In this document: piece after piece, positions 48,210 to 62,086 of the stretch
Position numbering within the stretch: position 1 is the stretch's first letter
Layout: every line of letters starts with the position of its first letter
From: Musa acuminata AAA Group
Taxonomy: Eukaryota; Streptophyta; Magnoliopsida; Zingiberales; Musaceae
DNA: 64,000 nt
NCBI RefSeq assembly: GCF_036884655.1
Contig: NC_088340.1
Coordinates: forward strand, 8,107,001-8,171,000
Direction: 5' to 3'
Translations under genes and position numbers: made by a program
Notes under the pieces: model-generated
Seen by the model: the letters and a program-made list of their open reading frames with translations, nothing else
Database searches by the model: none
Told to the model about the DNA's origin: nothing

Positions 48210-50218
48210 TGCATCTCACGCTCAAGAACGAAAGGCCGTGGTAAATGGGGCCCGGAGGGGAGATTGCATGGTCTGTCTTGTTTTCATTTTCTTTTTGTTT
48301 CACAAGATTTTAAGATGACGGAGGGAGTAGGTAGAATAATTGATCGAAGATTGTCCTAAATTTTCTTCCAACCAAAAAAGGTCAACCTATAAAGCATAAT
48401 TAATTGGTCATGATTATGATCAGAGTCATTCGGTATGAGTCTAATTAGTTGATCAATTGATAACATAATATAATATATTTTAAATAAATATTAGAAATAA
48501 TAAAATATATCTATTACATTCCATTATCAACTCAATAAATCTATCAACTTAAAAAAGAAAAAAGAAAATTCCATCAAGTAAACTTAGAGTATTCCTAATT
48601 TAATTCAAAATCTTTTATTTTGGTTAGAATCTCAACATCACATTCCATTATCAATCTTGATATTCCAGGTCAGCTTTTATAGTCATCGAGTTGATAGAAT
48701 GCTCCAGTCTCACTAATTTCTTGAAAAATGTAATCAAACATATGAATAAGTTTCTTAAAAAATGATTTAATCTATAAATAGGTGTATCCACCAATTAATG
48801 ATGGCAATATAAAAAAAAAATGTCTTGCTCTCTCATAAATTGTGAAAGATTTTATATATTGTGTCTTTTTTTTTAATCAATGAATAAGATCCAGTGGCAG
48901 GACAGAAATCCGACAAAAAGTTTTCTCTCTCAAAATTGTAGGCACAATTATCATTCTTTGATCCTATTTAACCCCTTCAAATTGGTCAGATTTTTTTTTT
49001 TTGACCTTTATACTAACGTTACATACTTAGGACATTACTCGCGGGAGGGGAAAAAGGATCGTCAGATTTTTTGTTTTTGACCTTTATACTAACGTTACAT
49101 AGGACATTACTTGCGGGAGGGAAAGAAGGATCTCCACGACCATATCTTTTTGTCCTAATAATGTATTATATTCATAGTTCAAATGCCTTTTGGAGGAGAC
49201 ATCTCTAGGATGTTCTACCCTTGTTTAACAAAAATAAGCGTATGCTGCTTGTGAGTTGCCTTCACACATTTTTCATGTTTCACAAGCCAACGAACGCAAG
49301 CAATAATTCTATCTCATGTTTATCTTGAATCATAGATTGACCAATGAGAAGGCCAACAAGTTGTTTACGATCATAACTGTTGCATGGACACCTCATTTTT
49401 CTGGATGTAGGCTCGCTCCATTGTGATGTGGACGCATCAGCATACGTAGAATCTTAATGATCAATGGAAGCACAGTTCCACCAAACGCCAAAGAAGTTGG
49501 ATCGAGCATGGCCAACAATTCTATGCATAAAGCCATGACCATACTTGGACCTATTTTGCGAGATTCTTATTCCATTAGAATACGTTAAGTCATTAGTAAT
49601 AATTCTATGCATAAAGCGTCCTTCTCTATATTGATGGCTGCAGATATATCATGAATTCAGCAAAGGAGTAGTGCAGTAAATGCAGTATCAAAACAATTGA
49701 CAATATCATCCCGACATCATCCTAATGATCTTTATAGATGATTACTTCATTGGCATCAAATTCGTTATTTGAGTTTGCCATAAATTATTTATGATTATCG
49801 CTTGTGTCAAAGCGAGTAATTTTACTTTCAAAATTCAACTAAAATTCAAAAACCTAGTAATCGTAATCTAACTCACATCCAATGTAAAATTGATCAGATA
49901 AGGATATGCTGATTAAAATTTTATCCAAAGATGTCCAAAAATAGGTCAAGTATGCACATTGATGAATACCATGCTCAATCCACCTTCATATGGTAATCAA
50001 GAGTGTATCCCTCTATGTCCTGTCCAAAACTGATTGATATGCCGCTACATCACAGTGATATATACCCTAACAGCTTCAATTCAAGTTATAACTTGACTTT
50101 AACAGCTTAGTGGATGATTTCTGAGAGAAAATGGGTTCCTCCATTCAAGCTTTTTGTTAAGGTTTTATTGGATTATTTCCAACGTACAATTAATACGTTG
50201 ATAAAGACCTTCTCCCGA
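48210..50218. repeat. Cluster spacer upstream of relic B with deletion junction
   Basis: 48240-49700 follows 27670-29118. Then the sequence jumps to the equivalent of about 31275 (CATCCCGACATCATCC), so about 2.1 kb present in unit 1 is missing here. 49705-50218 follows 31275-31753. No gene. Confidence 0.75.
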
Positions 50219-53070
50219 TGTAATCATCGATAATGTCCTTTAATATCAATTAATTACTATAAATAATGTATTACCTTATTATTAACTTTTATATTGCGTA
50301 TTATAGTTAAGGAAATAATTAAATTTGGTTTTTGGTTAAATTAGAAATTTTACTAATCAATTAAATTATTAATTGATTTATTTCTTAATGAGTGATTTGA
50401 TTTTTAGGAAATAAATAGTTTACATTCTATTTGTGTGAAGTATAAGAAATGAATATTATATTTCTCTAAAAAATAAAAATAAATTAAAAATAAGAATTAA
50501 ATTATTATTTACCTTTTGGAAAGATCTCATCTTCTCTTATATAAAGGAGACTACTCTTCTCTCAAAGCTTAATAATGGGAGAATTAAGGAGAGGACTACG
50601 CGAGAAGATAATATTGAGGAAAGGATAGCTAAGGAGAGGTATGATCTTTTCTTTTTTTAACTAGGTTTGATTTATATTTTGAAATCTTGATGTTGAGATT
50701 GTTATAATTTTTGATGCATAATGATGTTTTAATTTCAAAATTTATGATTAGTAAATAATGATAATTATTTTATGATGTTAGAATGATTATTTAATTTATA
50801 TTGATCTCTTAAGCTTAAGTGAATTTTAATATTGATTTAATTATTAAAATTTTATTTTTAGATTAGCATAATAGTTTTATTTTATTTAATTAGATATATC
50901 TATGTTTCAAGAATTATGTGTGAATTTCTATAATGTAATTAGTTTTAAATTTTAGATTATGAATTTAAAGTTTTAATTAATGGATTTGAGTTATTCTTTA
51001 ATAATTTTAAATATTAAAATTTAATTTGATAAGAGGAGTCTAATTGGGTTCTGACTTGAGTCAAATTGATCGATCAAATCGAATCGACTCATCCCATGTG
51101 GTCATGTACGACCTAGCTCATGTGACCAAGTATGACCTAGCTCATGTGACTCGACATAACTCAATATATGTGGCCGGGTAGGAGCCAGCCCATATGGTAT
51201 ATACAATCCAACCCATGTTGCCAGACATGACCCAACCCATGTGACTAGATACGATCCAATTCATATGGCTATGTATGACCTAACCCATGTGGTAAGATAC
51301 GACCCAACTATGTGGCTAGGTATGACCCAACTATGTGGCTATGCATGACCCAACATATGTGGCTAGGTACGATCCAGTTCATTTGGTCATGTATGACCTT
51401 GCCCATGTGATAAGGTATGACCCAACCATATGACCAAGCATGAGCCAACTCATGTGATTAGGTATGATCCAATCCATGTGGTCATGTATGACCCAACTCA
51501 TATGGTAAGGTATGACCCAACCATGTGGCTAGGCATGGGCCAACTTATGCGGCTAGGTACGACCTAGTCTATGTGGTCAGATACAACCTCAACTCATGTC
51601 TCTAGGTACGACCAACTCGTGAGCCAAGCATGACCTAGTTCAATGGTAAGACTCAGCCCAATTTATAAGTAAGGCTTAGCCTAGTCCATGAAGTTAAGCT
51701 TATCCAACTATACGATTGACATTAAACATATCATTGCTCCTTTTATATAACCTATCGTACCTCAACTCAACATATTACTTGGAACATGCATATGCAGCGT
51801 ATGTGCCCATCCAAGACTTAGGTGGGTTGGTTCGGTTTGGGTTAGCACTATACAATATAGTCTGATTTCCTCTCTCTCTCTCTATTGGTTGGAGCTTGTT
51901 AATTAACTAAATTAGATAGGTTTGATCAGTTAAAACCAGTTTAGGGTGATTCAAAACTAGACCAGTCTAGGATGATTCCAGATCGGTTCTATAAAGATTT
52001 AAGGTTGGTTCCATTAGATCATAATTGAATTGAGTTTAGTTTAAGTCAATTAACTTATTCCAATTAAGGTTTTGGTTGATTGTGGACTATTGAGAGATTG
52101 ATGTTTCATGCATTTATAATTTAATGAATTTAAATATTTTATCTAAAGATGTCATTTAAAAATGATGATTGGTTTTTAACTTTCTTAAGTTTATGATATT
52201 GATATGATTATTATTATGTAGTAGATATGACTAAGCTAGTAGTTCACATTGGAAGTGCAAAAAGGAGCTACGGGCTCATCACAATGCGAAGCCACCAATG
52301 AACATAGTATAGCAGATTTACATCAAGTATGGTCTCATAATATTTAATCATATTGATTTCTTGATACATGCGTGAGTGAATGGATGAGTGTAAATAAATA
52401 ATCATGGATGTTTATATATCCTTGCCGAGAGTAGCAATTCCCTTTGGGGATTAGCGGACCACCATCAGACGTAATGGTTAGACGATTTCTCCATCTGCTA
52501 TTGGGAGGAACGTGTCTTCACTTGAGCGGGTGAGGGATACCACTCCATTCGTTATTAGGAGTGCGATATGGATTATCTCCATCCATTGTTTAGCGAAATC
52601 CATCCCATAGAATATGGCTCTCCATCCGTTGTTCGAAGAGTACACCATCGGGTGATGTACACATTTGTTATTATGTATATGTTGTATGTGGTCGATATAT
52701 AATTTTATTTATTATGTAAGAAATTATCATCTTTTTTTCATGAGTTTTATGACGAATAGATATATTATTATTTTTAATAAATTATTGATATTTATTTTTA
52801 TTTTATGAATATTAAATATTATTTTAATGATTATTTTGAGATTCGTACGAGAATTTATAGTTATTGATATGTTTTTATTTTATATTTATTTTCAGAGCAA
52901 TCTATTATTTTGTAATAAATTTGTGATCCTTAAGATGTGATCATTTTGTAATTAATAGAATATTAACTATTGTAAAGATAATAATTTAAATTTAAAAATA
53001 AATATAAATATAAATATAAATTATGAATAATAAATTACTGATTTATTATTCTTTTTATAAATCCACATCA
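50219..53070 (+). mobile_element. Unclassified TG...CA insertion with minisatellite (copy 2)
   Basis: Same ends and content as 31754-34362 but 2852 bases long. The extra length is mainly near 52690-52980, before the shared right end. Both copies sit at the same place in their units, so the insertion predates the segmental duplication. Non-coding. Confidence 0.45.
51093..51630. repeat. 24-bp minisatellite (copy 2)
   Basis: Same degenerate 24-base unit as at 32641-33130, with a different number and order of variants. Confidence 0.85.
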
Positions 53071-53084
53071 AGAATACTTTAGTT

Positions 53085-53376
53085 GGTGGAACTATGCTTA
53101 TCAATATTCTGTACTCTATGGTGGGACCTACACCTAAAACTATGGTCTCTCTAGCCAACACCTTACTTAAAATCTTTTGTCTAGCTACAGAAGAAATCTA
53201 TAGTTCCATTTGGCTCTAAGGTGTGAAACATCAACATCTTAGTATCTTAGTTATAGAGGAAGTAAGGATTGGATATTTTGTGTAAACATCCAAAAGAAAT
53301 CTCGAGGAGAGACTCGATCTGTGTGGTCAAAAATAGGGGCCTCTTTTGTCCTTGCCCAAGTCATGATGGTAGAAAG

Positions 53377-53433
<57 letters not shown>
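53085..53433 (+). repeat. Spacer module M (unit 2) and TA microsatellite
   Basis: Module copy to 53378, followed by about 55 bases of TA repeat (53379-53433). Confidence 0.75.
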
Positions 53434-53436
<3 letters not shown>

Positions 53437-54290
53437 AGGATATATTTTCTTATCCTTAATTAAATAGATTAAAAATTAAAAAGAAAGAAGGGCATGGAAT
53501 TTTATATGTCGTTGCCTAATGATTGCCTAAGAGAAATTATTATAGTTAAAAAAAAAATCTAAACAAAGAAAAAAATTGAAAGAGTCAAAAAGACACAAAA
53601 GCACTTGTTGATTATACTATTGATTTCTAGGTACAACTAATTATAAAAAAAAAAATCTATATTGCAAATAGCCTGCTTAAATGATGTGCTAGAGTTTTAA
53701 TATAACCATATAAATATAATATGATAAGATAAAATAACTTTATCTTTATATAAAGTGTTTACCGGTGTGATAGATCACCAAGATATTTTAAAAAATAATA
53801 AAACTTACTAATGACGTAAGCTTACTGTGTGATCTAATCATCATAATTATGAAATCATAGGTTAATAATGATGCTCGGACGATTTCTATAAGAAAACTAC
53901 CAAGTTTTTAATTTTTTTTTTCCAAAATGATACTCATACTTCAAATAATACATAAAGTACCTCTCAATAACCTCAATGATATTTTGTCTATCAATTTTTC
54001 CACTTATTTTTTTTTATCAGTTTTGAATTACAACGGTATTTTCCAATTTATTATAATATTTTATTAAGGTTCTAAAAGAATTATAAAACTATTAAAAAAT
54101 ATAAGTGACATCATATTATGTCTTTTTTATTGTCATTCTTAATACAGATTATTGAGGGATATTTCAAATATTATTAGAAATAGAAAATCATTTAAAGAAA
54201 CATCTTTTGAAAAAAAAATTAAAAAAAATTAAGAAAATCGCACATGATGACAAATTGGTGTTTGCTTGAGAGGTTGGTTTTCCCATTGGA
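53434..54290. other. Distal upstream region of P450 gene 5
   Basis: Counterpart of 10641-11430 before gene 1. AT-rich, no gene. Confidence 0.6.
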
Positions 54291-54960
54291 AGAAAATTTA
54301 GATCTAACTTGTCCTGTTATTTAGATATACAATTATCGTACCTATTATTTCCATTAATATCAAAAGAACAAAGTACTTGTTGTAGAGCAATTAATATCAA
54401 AACAGATCCACAATATTGAACTATAAATTAGAAGGGGATTTTGATCTAACTTATCCCGCTAGTTAGACATACAATTACCTGCTTAATATTTCCATTAATA
54501 TCAAAAGAATAAAGTACTTGTTCTGAAACAATTAATATGACCACAATATCCAACTATAAGTTAGAAGAGAATTTTGATCTAACTTATCTCTCGCTAGTTA
54601 GATATACAATTGTCCAATCTATTATTTCCATTAATATCAAAAGAATAAAGTACTTGTTGTGAAGCAATTAATATGACCACAATATCCAACTCTTAAGTTA
54701 GAAGAGAATTTTGATCTAACTTGTCCCGTTAGTTGGATATTCAATTATCCTGTCGACTATTTCCATTATTATCAAAAGAACAAAGTACTTGTTGTGCAGC
54801 AATTAATATGAGAATAAATCAACTCAGTGCCCCAATATCCAACTGTCAGTTAGAAGAGAAGAATTTTGATCAAACTTGTTCCGCTAGTTAGATATATAAT
54901 TGTCTTATTTATTATTTTTATTAATCTCAAAAGAACAAAATACTTATTAGCTCGGTACAG
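54290..54960 (+). promoter_or_regulatory. Upstream tandem repeat of gene 5 (5 units)
   Basis: Five units of 133-155 bases with GATCTAACTT-type cores at 54301, 54443, 54576, 54713 and 54868. It is an expanded version of the three-unit array before gene 1; the last two units match gene 1's last two best. Confidence 0.75.
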
Positions 54961-54968
54961 TGTCACAA

Positions 54969-54976
54969 CTATAAAT
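54969..54976 (+). promoter_or_regulatory. TATA box of P450 gene 5
   Basis: CTATAAAT, about 65 bases before the start codon. Confidence 0.8.
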
Positions 54977-55040
54977 CAGCAGGCACTCCTACCATTCCCT
55001 TATCAACAACATACGTGAGCTACCATCACAAAACGCAACC

Positions 55041-56644
55041 ATGGCAGTTCTTACCCTCCTGCTCTCCCCTCTCCCTTCTCTTCTCGTTGTTCTCGCACTG
55101 CTGTCTTCACTTCTTCTCGCAGGTCGGAAGGCGAGAGGTGGCTCGGCGACCTGGAAACTCCCTCCAGGCCCACCCAAGCTCCCCGTCATCGGCCACCTCC
55201 ACCTCTTGGGGAGCAGCTTGCTGCATCGCTCCCTTTGGGAACTCTCCAAGAAACATGGACCTCTCATGCACTTGAAACTTGGTCGAGTCCCCGTTGTCGT
55301 CGTGTCCTCGCCGGAGATGGCTAAGGAAGTGCTCAAGACACACGACCTTGAGTGCTGCAGTCGGCCTTCGCTCCTCTCCTTTTCCAAGTTTTCATACGGT
55401 TTCTCCGACGTCGCCCTCATCCCATACGGAGAACGATGGAGGCAGCTTCGGAAGTTCTGCACCGTCGAACTCTTCAGCACCAGGAAGATCAACTCTTTTA
55501 GGGACATAAGAAAAGAAGAGATGGAGCGAGTGACGAAACTGATATGTTCTCACGTTCGCGCTTCATCCATGGTCAACCTGAGCGAGTTGCTGCTCTCGCT
55601 TTCCTGCAATATGACATGCAGATCTGCCTTTGGCTCTGGCTTCGACGATGGAGGCGACATCCAACTCCACGACATGCTCAGAGAAGCCCAAGCGGCGGTG
55701 GGAGGCTTGTTTTTATCTGATTACTTACCATTGTTGGGGTGGGTTGATAGGCTAAGTGGGATGAGATCCAGACTTGAAAGGGCCTTTCTTAAGCTCGATA
55801 GCATCTATCAACGCCGTATAGATTACCACCAAGATCGATTGAGGCAACAAGGTAAAGAAGATGGAGACGTCTTAGATGCTTTGCTCCGCATGCAAAAGGA
55901 TGAGGAGGGTCTAACAGAAGACCACATCAAAGGAGTTCTCATGGTAGTTGATGCCACCCTTTTCACAGCATCCAGTTCTTGTTAACGCCTTTTCTCTTTC
56001 ATAACAACCAAGCTCAAGTGCAGGATATTTTCATTGCTGGGACGGACACATCCTCGGCAACCGTGGAGTGGGCGATGGCGGAGCTCATCAGACAACCTGA
56101 GCTGATGAAGAGAGCACAAGACGAGGTAAGACGATGTGTCGGAAGCAAAGGGGAGGTGGAGGAGAGTGACCTTCACCAACTTCATTTCTTCAAGTGTGTC
56201 ATCAAGGAGACGATGAGGCTGCACCCTGCCGCTCCGCTGCTACTTCCTAGGGAAACCATGCAGCACTTTAAGCTTAATGGCTATGATATTCTACCCAAAA
56301 CATGGATGTATGTGAATGCTTGGGCGATAGGAAGAGATCCCAATTCGTGGGGGAGGCCTCATGTCTTTGATCCAGAGAGGTTCATGCATGACTCCACGGA
56401 GGCAAGTGGGCAGGATTTCAAGCTCATACCATTTGGCGAAGGTCGAAGGATCTGCCCCGGTAAAAATCTTGGAATGTTAATGGTGGAACTTGTGCTTGCC
56501 AACCTCCTCTACTCCTTTGATTGGCATTTACCACCTGGAATGGTGAAGGAGGACATCAGTATGGAGGAAGCACCTGGTGTCACCGTGCATAGAGAGTATG
56601 CTCTTTGTCTCATGGCCACCAAATATGATGCAACAACAGCCTGA
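55041..56644 (+). CDS. P450 gene 5, CYP71-type monooxygenase
   Basis: Intact two-exon gene: exon 1 55041-55943 (301 codons), an 80-bp GT-AG intron 55944-56023, exon 2 56024-56644; 507 residues. Features: ER anchor about 4-27, canonical hinge KLPPGPPKLPVIGHLH, RWRQLRKFC, I-helix AGTDTSS (306-312), ExxR 363-366, FDPERF ending at 421, FGEGRRICPG 438-447 with heme cysteine 445. The protein is closest to gene 1 in exon 2 (shared EEAPGVTVHREYALCLMATKYD end). TATA box, five upstream repeat units and an AATAAA 118 bases after the stop give it the best-formed transcription unit here. Substrate unknown; it is the most likely functional member. Confidence 0.94.
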
Positions 56645-57790
56645 ATTGCTTGTGCATGTTAAAGTACTAATATGTCCAAGTATTTTAAATGATACGCTTG
56701 TTTACTTTACAAGTGATTTAAATGATTAGTACTAATATGTTCCTGTTAAAGTATCAGATTGAATAAAGACAGTCATATGTGTCGATTTGTGCAATTAAAA
56801 CATCTGGCGATATCTTCTGTTTGTAATTTATTGTTTCATGTAAAGAAGTGCGTGACTATATTTCATAACTTTGTGGTTGGATTTTTCATTTTTAGAAAAG
56901 AGTATACTCTTCTATCAACTAACCTAACATCACCTTCTGTCATTGTAAGGTTAAGTGATAAGAATTGAGACTTTTCTTAGTGGGATTATGGCATGGCATT
57001 GACTAACTATGGCTGTTTTATTTCTTAGGGGTTTTTGCGTTGAAAGTAACCGTGAAGAAGACAAAAGTAAATTTGTGCTTTCACGAGATTGGTTTTGAAG
57101 ATTCATAATGCTTGGGGCTTTCAACTTGACGTCTGTGTTAGAGATCTCTTAAGGAGATCGAATCGAAGTCAAGTTGTGGCCCAGTTAAAATATTATTCAA
57201 ACTTAAATAATTAAAAATCTCAATATAGTAGTTAAGTCGGATGATGCACGAAAATAAGTTGGATTAATGTATTTGATTGGACATGGCGTGGATAATGATC
57301 AAAATTGAAGTGAAGGTTGCTTGAAGTTGAAGAATTGTAACATAATGATTAGTCATATTTACCTCATAAAGAAAAATATTTTATTATGTCATAATTGATT
57401 CTTTACATTTATTCTTGATTGTAAGCATCTCTTATATATTACCATGTATGATTAATTAGCCTTTTATGTAGGTTTTGAAGTCTACCTAAGTGTAGTGTTG
57501 GGTAACACAAATCATAGAGGTGGATAATAATTTTCGTGTTCTCCATAATTCTCTTTGTGGTTCTCTACCTCTTTCGCCCGTCACAATATGTTATACTTTA
57601 TGTTTAAGGAGTAAACCTAAAATACTTGAGCCTAATTATTGTAATAATTAAAAAATATAATAATTCTTTTATTTTGTATTTTTTTATCTAAAGACTCTGA
57701 CTCTAGAAATTTAAAAATACTTAAGATATTTCATATAAAATAATTCATGGTCAATTAAAAGATCTTTATTAAAATATTTAATGATCTTTT
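56645..57790 (+). other. 3' flank of P450 gene 5
   Basis: Follows 18761-19910 after gene 1, including AATAAA at 56762-56767 and the candidate solo LTR (about 57346-57590). Ends at the CTTTT target duplication of the next element. Confidence 0.75.
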
Positions 57791-59320
57791 TGTTGAATCT
57801 CGTATTTTGATAATTATTTTATGATTTAATCTGTGTTTTGAGTGACGCAGGATGCTTCAATCAGGATGAGACAATCAAAGTAGGAAGAATTATGTTGGGC
57901 CAGAGGAAAACATATCAGAAGATTGGATGTCGAGCCGGAGGATCAGTCGACGTATCGACAGAATGCTTCGGGCCATGGATTCGGGCATCGGGCCAAGAAG
58001 AGCGGATATTGTGCCAAGGATATCGGAGTTGCGGAGTCAACTGGCCGATTGGGCAATAGGCCGTAAGAGAGGACGATGCGCCGAAGAATCAGACGAAGCG
58101 TCGAGGGACCAATGACATGCCGGACAACATGATTAATGCTTAGTATTAATTGTATAAATCGAAGTGTGTTTTTACATGTGTAAGATTAACTATGATAGCA
58201 AGGTATGAAGTAAAATGAAGTCCCGGAGTCATGAATCAAACTTGGGAGTTCGAGAGTTCGTCGGAAGTCCGGTCGTCCGTCGGAAGTTCTGTCGGAACCA
58301 GCCGAGAAGTCTCGGAGCTTGCTAGAGAAGTTCATCGGAACTCGCCATAAAGATCATCGTGAAGTGCAAGAGCTTGTCGGGAGTTCGCTAGAACATTGCC
58401 AAGAGATCGTCGGAAGTTCGCCGGAAGCTCGCTAGAAGAAACTAGACTTATAGACTTATTTAGCTTAGAATATGTCTTAGGAATCATAGTTAGCATGTAA
58501 TTGGGTTTGGATTTGGGCCAACCCAATTAGGGGCCAGTTAAGCCCATGTAAGGACTGTGTCGGGCCTAATGAGAGGCCCAAATAGTGCCTTAAGAGGTGA
58601 CACCGTCATGGCAATGGTACCGCCGAGACATAGCCTCCGAGAGGTTGTAGGCAATGACACCGCTAGTCTGGGTGGTGGTACCGCCTAGTGGCAGAGTGCC
58701 AGGCAATGGTACCGCCCAGTGCAGTGTCAGTGTCAGACTGACACTAGCGGTAGTACCACCCAGCGTAGGCGGTGGTACCGCCCGGACCTAGAAAACCCCG
58801 GATGAGATATTTTTAGGCTCCAAGTTTGAATCAACTTGAAGTCTATAAATACCTCTCTTATCCCTAGTTAAAGCACACAAGCATAGAGAGTTTAAAAGTG
58901 AAGAAATGCTGTTGCAATCATTTGAGAAATCCCTCCTCTAGATCTAACTTTAGAATTCTGTTTAAGAGTGTGAGTGCTTGTAAGGGTTGTCTCCTAAACC
59001 CAGTAAAAGGAGAATCAGGGTGTAAGAAGGAGGTTGATCTTCGCCTATTAAAGGAAGATCGATAGTGGATGCCGGTGGTCTCGACGGAAGAGGAATCAGA
59101 GTAGTGGATGTAGGTCACGATGACCAAACCACTATAAATTGGTTTGTCTTTTCTTTTGTATAATTTATCTTACTACAAACCTCTTTACTTACTTTACAAC
59201 TACTATGCTCTTCTGTACACTTTCAAAGTTAATACCTTTACGAAATTTTCGTCGAAAACGAATTTAATCGTAACAAAGTTTAGAACCGACGTGATTTTTG
59301 TGATGACCCCGTTCCTAACA
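57791..59320 (+). repeat. 5' LTR of the long-LTR copia element
   Basis: 1530 bp, TGTTGAATCTCG to TTCCTAACA. It holds GC-richer blocks with repeated TCGGAAGTTCG-type (58240-58440) and GGTACCGCC-type (58610-58790) motifs. It lacks about 40 bases with a C-run near its end that the 3' LTR keeps. Confidence 0.88.
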
Positions 59321-59322
59321 AT

Positions 59323-59334
59323 TGGTATCAGAGC
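59323..59334 (+). other. Primer binding site of the long-LTR element
   Basis: TGGTATCAGAGC, two bases after the LTR. Confidence 0.93.
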
Positions 59335-59390
59335 CTCGTTATTTCTCACTTGGTTTAACACCTAAGAGAAATTGCTCTTTCCGGCTTTCA

Positions 59391-60313
59391 AAAGGGTTAC
59401 TCTCTCATTCGTCCTCCCTTTTTCAATGGGATGGACTACACTTATTAGAAAACTCGAATGAGAGTTTTCTTGCTTTCATTAAATCTCGATTTATGACACA
59501 TAGTCAAATTTGATTTTTAAAAGTCTTCTCTTCAAACAAATCATTGGAATGATTTAGAAAAGAAGATATTTTCTTTAAATGCAAAGGCTGTGAATGCCTT
59601 ATTTTGTTCCTTAGACAAAAACGAGTTTAATCGAATTTCTATTTGCGAAACGACTTTCAAAATTTAGCATACTCTCGAAATCATACATGAAGGCACTAGC
59701 AAAGTTAAATATTCAAAAATCAACTTTTTGATGCATGATTTTGAACTATTTCAAAATGAAACCAAGCGAGACTATTGGAGACATATACACCCATTTTACG
59801 GATGTCGTCAATAGTATAAAAGCTCTTGGTAAAACTTTTTCGAATTTTGAACTTGTTAGTAAAGTTTTACAATCACTTTCTAAAAATTGGGATTCGAAAA
59901 TAACGGCTATTCAAGAATAAAAAAATCTGAATACTTTTTTGATCGAAGAACTTATCGGGTCTTTGATGACTTATGAAATGACGTGCAATACACATGAAGA
60001 ACTTGAGAACCACCTTCCAAAGGACATGAAGGATTTCAGATTAAGAACAATCAAAGACCATTCGAGCATAAACTCAAGTGATGGTGAACTTGAACTATAA
60101 ATGAAATTTAGAAAGTTCATGAAACAAAAATTAAAAAGCAAAAAGAATAAAACTACTTGCTTTGAACGCAAGAAGAAGAACATAAATTGGGATGAATCGA
60201 GCTCCTCCGAAGACGAGGAGAAAATCAACAAAGGCGTGGTGGCAAACTATGCCTTAACAACTTTCGACGATGAGGTAATTAAAATGCCCTTAGTTTACTT
60301 CGAAATTGCATGA
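59391..60313 (+). pseudogene. Copia gag relic
   Basis: Translated pieces give a typical plant copia Gag: FNGMDYTY at the start, MRVFLLSLNLDL, then SKINFLMHDFELFQ, MKPSETIGDIYTHFTDVVNS, IKALGKTFSNFELVSKVLQS and IEELIGSLMTYEM, followed by a lysine-rich stretch and WDESSSSEDEE. Stops replace tryptophans near 59450 (TAG) and 59494 (TGA), and further stops and frameshifts follow. There is no zinc knuckle and nothing of pol. Confidence 0.85.
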
Positions 60314-62086
60314 TGTTTTTTATGATGCATTTATTTTTTATTTAGTTTAAAAAAACTATTTTTTTAAAAAATATATGTTTAAAAATATAATGAAAATGTA
60401 AAAAATTGATATCTAGTAATTTTGAAAATGATAATAAAAATTACATGTTTAATAACTAAATGATTTTTTTTGAAAATGTCTTATGCCCAATAAAACCATG
60501 ATTAATGAATATGCTTTGTGTTTAATGATTTCTTTGGCTTGTATGCCCATGATGAATGTTTTGAAAATAAATGTTTATATCATACTTGATGATTTGTATG
60601 CTTGAGGACTTGAAGCAATGAGTTGAAATTATTTTTTTTTTTCAATTATGTATTACACTATTTGATCTTGATGATTTTTTATCTTTCCGTTTTAAATGAT
60701 GATGCATGGATTTGAAAGAAAAGAATATGCATGTATCAAATCAATCAATAAGTTGAAACAAAAGGAGGAAAGTATTTTTCTTGAAAATTTCTTTTTTCTC
60801 TATCTTATCGATTTTTCATTAAGGGACCAATAAAATTATTTATGTCATTTTGAATCTCTTGAAAGAAATATTGAGATTTTGATGATTTTGATAATTTAAA
60901 TTTGAAAGAGTTTTATCAAAATCATGATCTTGGTTTCTTGGAATTACTTGAGATTTTTTGAATCAAAATCTCTTCTTTATACACCTACAATTTTTTTTGG
61001 TATTTTATTTATAGAAGAAATTTACTATATGAATCATACCTTTTGGCATTTAATTGGTCTTATCTTTCATGACATGATTTCTTTGTATTTATTGCTTGTA
61101 TGTCTTGAAATGTTTTGGAATGATACATGCAACACTATGATTTTTTGAAATAATATGAAAATCAATAATTATCATTTTCTAAAATAATACTCTAGAATGA
61201 TGATTTGGAATCATGCATGTAATGATGATTTTATATTTTATATATATGATGCTTTGGTATTAAGCATGTAATACTTTAACTTATGATAATGATGCATGAA
61301 ATGATGAAATATTCATGATAAAATAATTATTTTAACATTCATGATTTGAATTTTCATCTATACTATTTTCCTTTGTCATAATATGAAAATTCATATAAAA
61401 GGGTCTTCTCTTCTTTTTAACAATTTCAAAGGGGGAGATAAAAGATGTTAGCTCACATAATTCAAGAAGAAAACAAAAATTACACTTCTCAAAAGAGAAG
61501 AAAGAACTTATTTCTTGAACATCTCAAATTGTTAGCTTCCATGTTGTAAAATAATGTAACATTTTGTTAGCTTATGTTATTACAAAGGAAGTAAATATTT
61601 GCTAGCTTACGTATTGAAAGGAGAAGAACTTGATATCTTGAACATCACCAAAAATTTGCTACCTTGTATGATGTAAAATTTGATAAAATTGCTAGCTTGT
61701 GATATAAAGAGAAGCAGAGAGTTGCTATCTCAAAAGAAGCAAAAGTGTTATCTTACCTATCTTAAGAAATAAAACATGCTAACTTGCATATATTTAATTA
61801 TTGCTAGCTTGCATAATGATAAAATTGAAAATTATGTTTATTATGCAATGACTTGAAATTATGTCCAAACACTTGATAGTTGGAACTTCTCCTTTTTGTT
61901 GATGACAAAGGGGGAGAAGTATGATCATGTTATGCATGATAAAGTGTTACAAATATTCATGATAAAATTTGCAATGACTTGAATTCAGTTTGAATTCAAT
62001 GTTCTATCAATATGACATATTGATAGGGGGAGTTTGTTTAAACTCCGGAAATTTGTTTTAACTCCGTCATCAATTGGTTGTCATCA
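60314..62086 (+). other. Non-coding 3' interior of the long-LTR element
   Basis: AT-rich. Near 61560-61810 a phrase like TTGCTAGCTTGCATAATG recurs several times at irregular spacing. Stretches such as CAAAGGGGGAGA appear at about 61430 and 61910, resembling duplicated purine tracts. No protein-coding region recognised. Confidence 0.6.
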
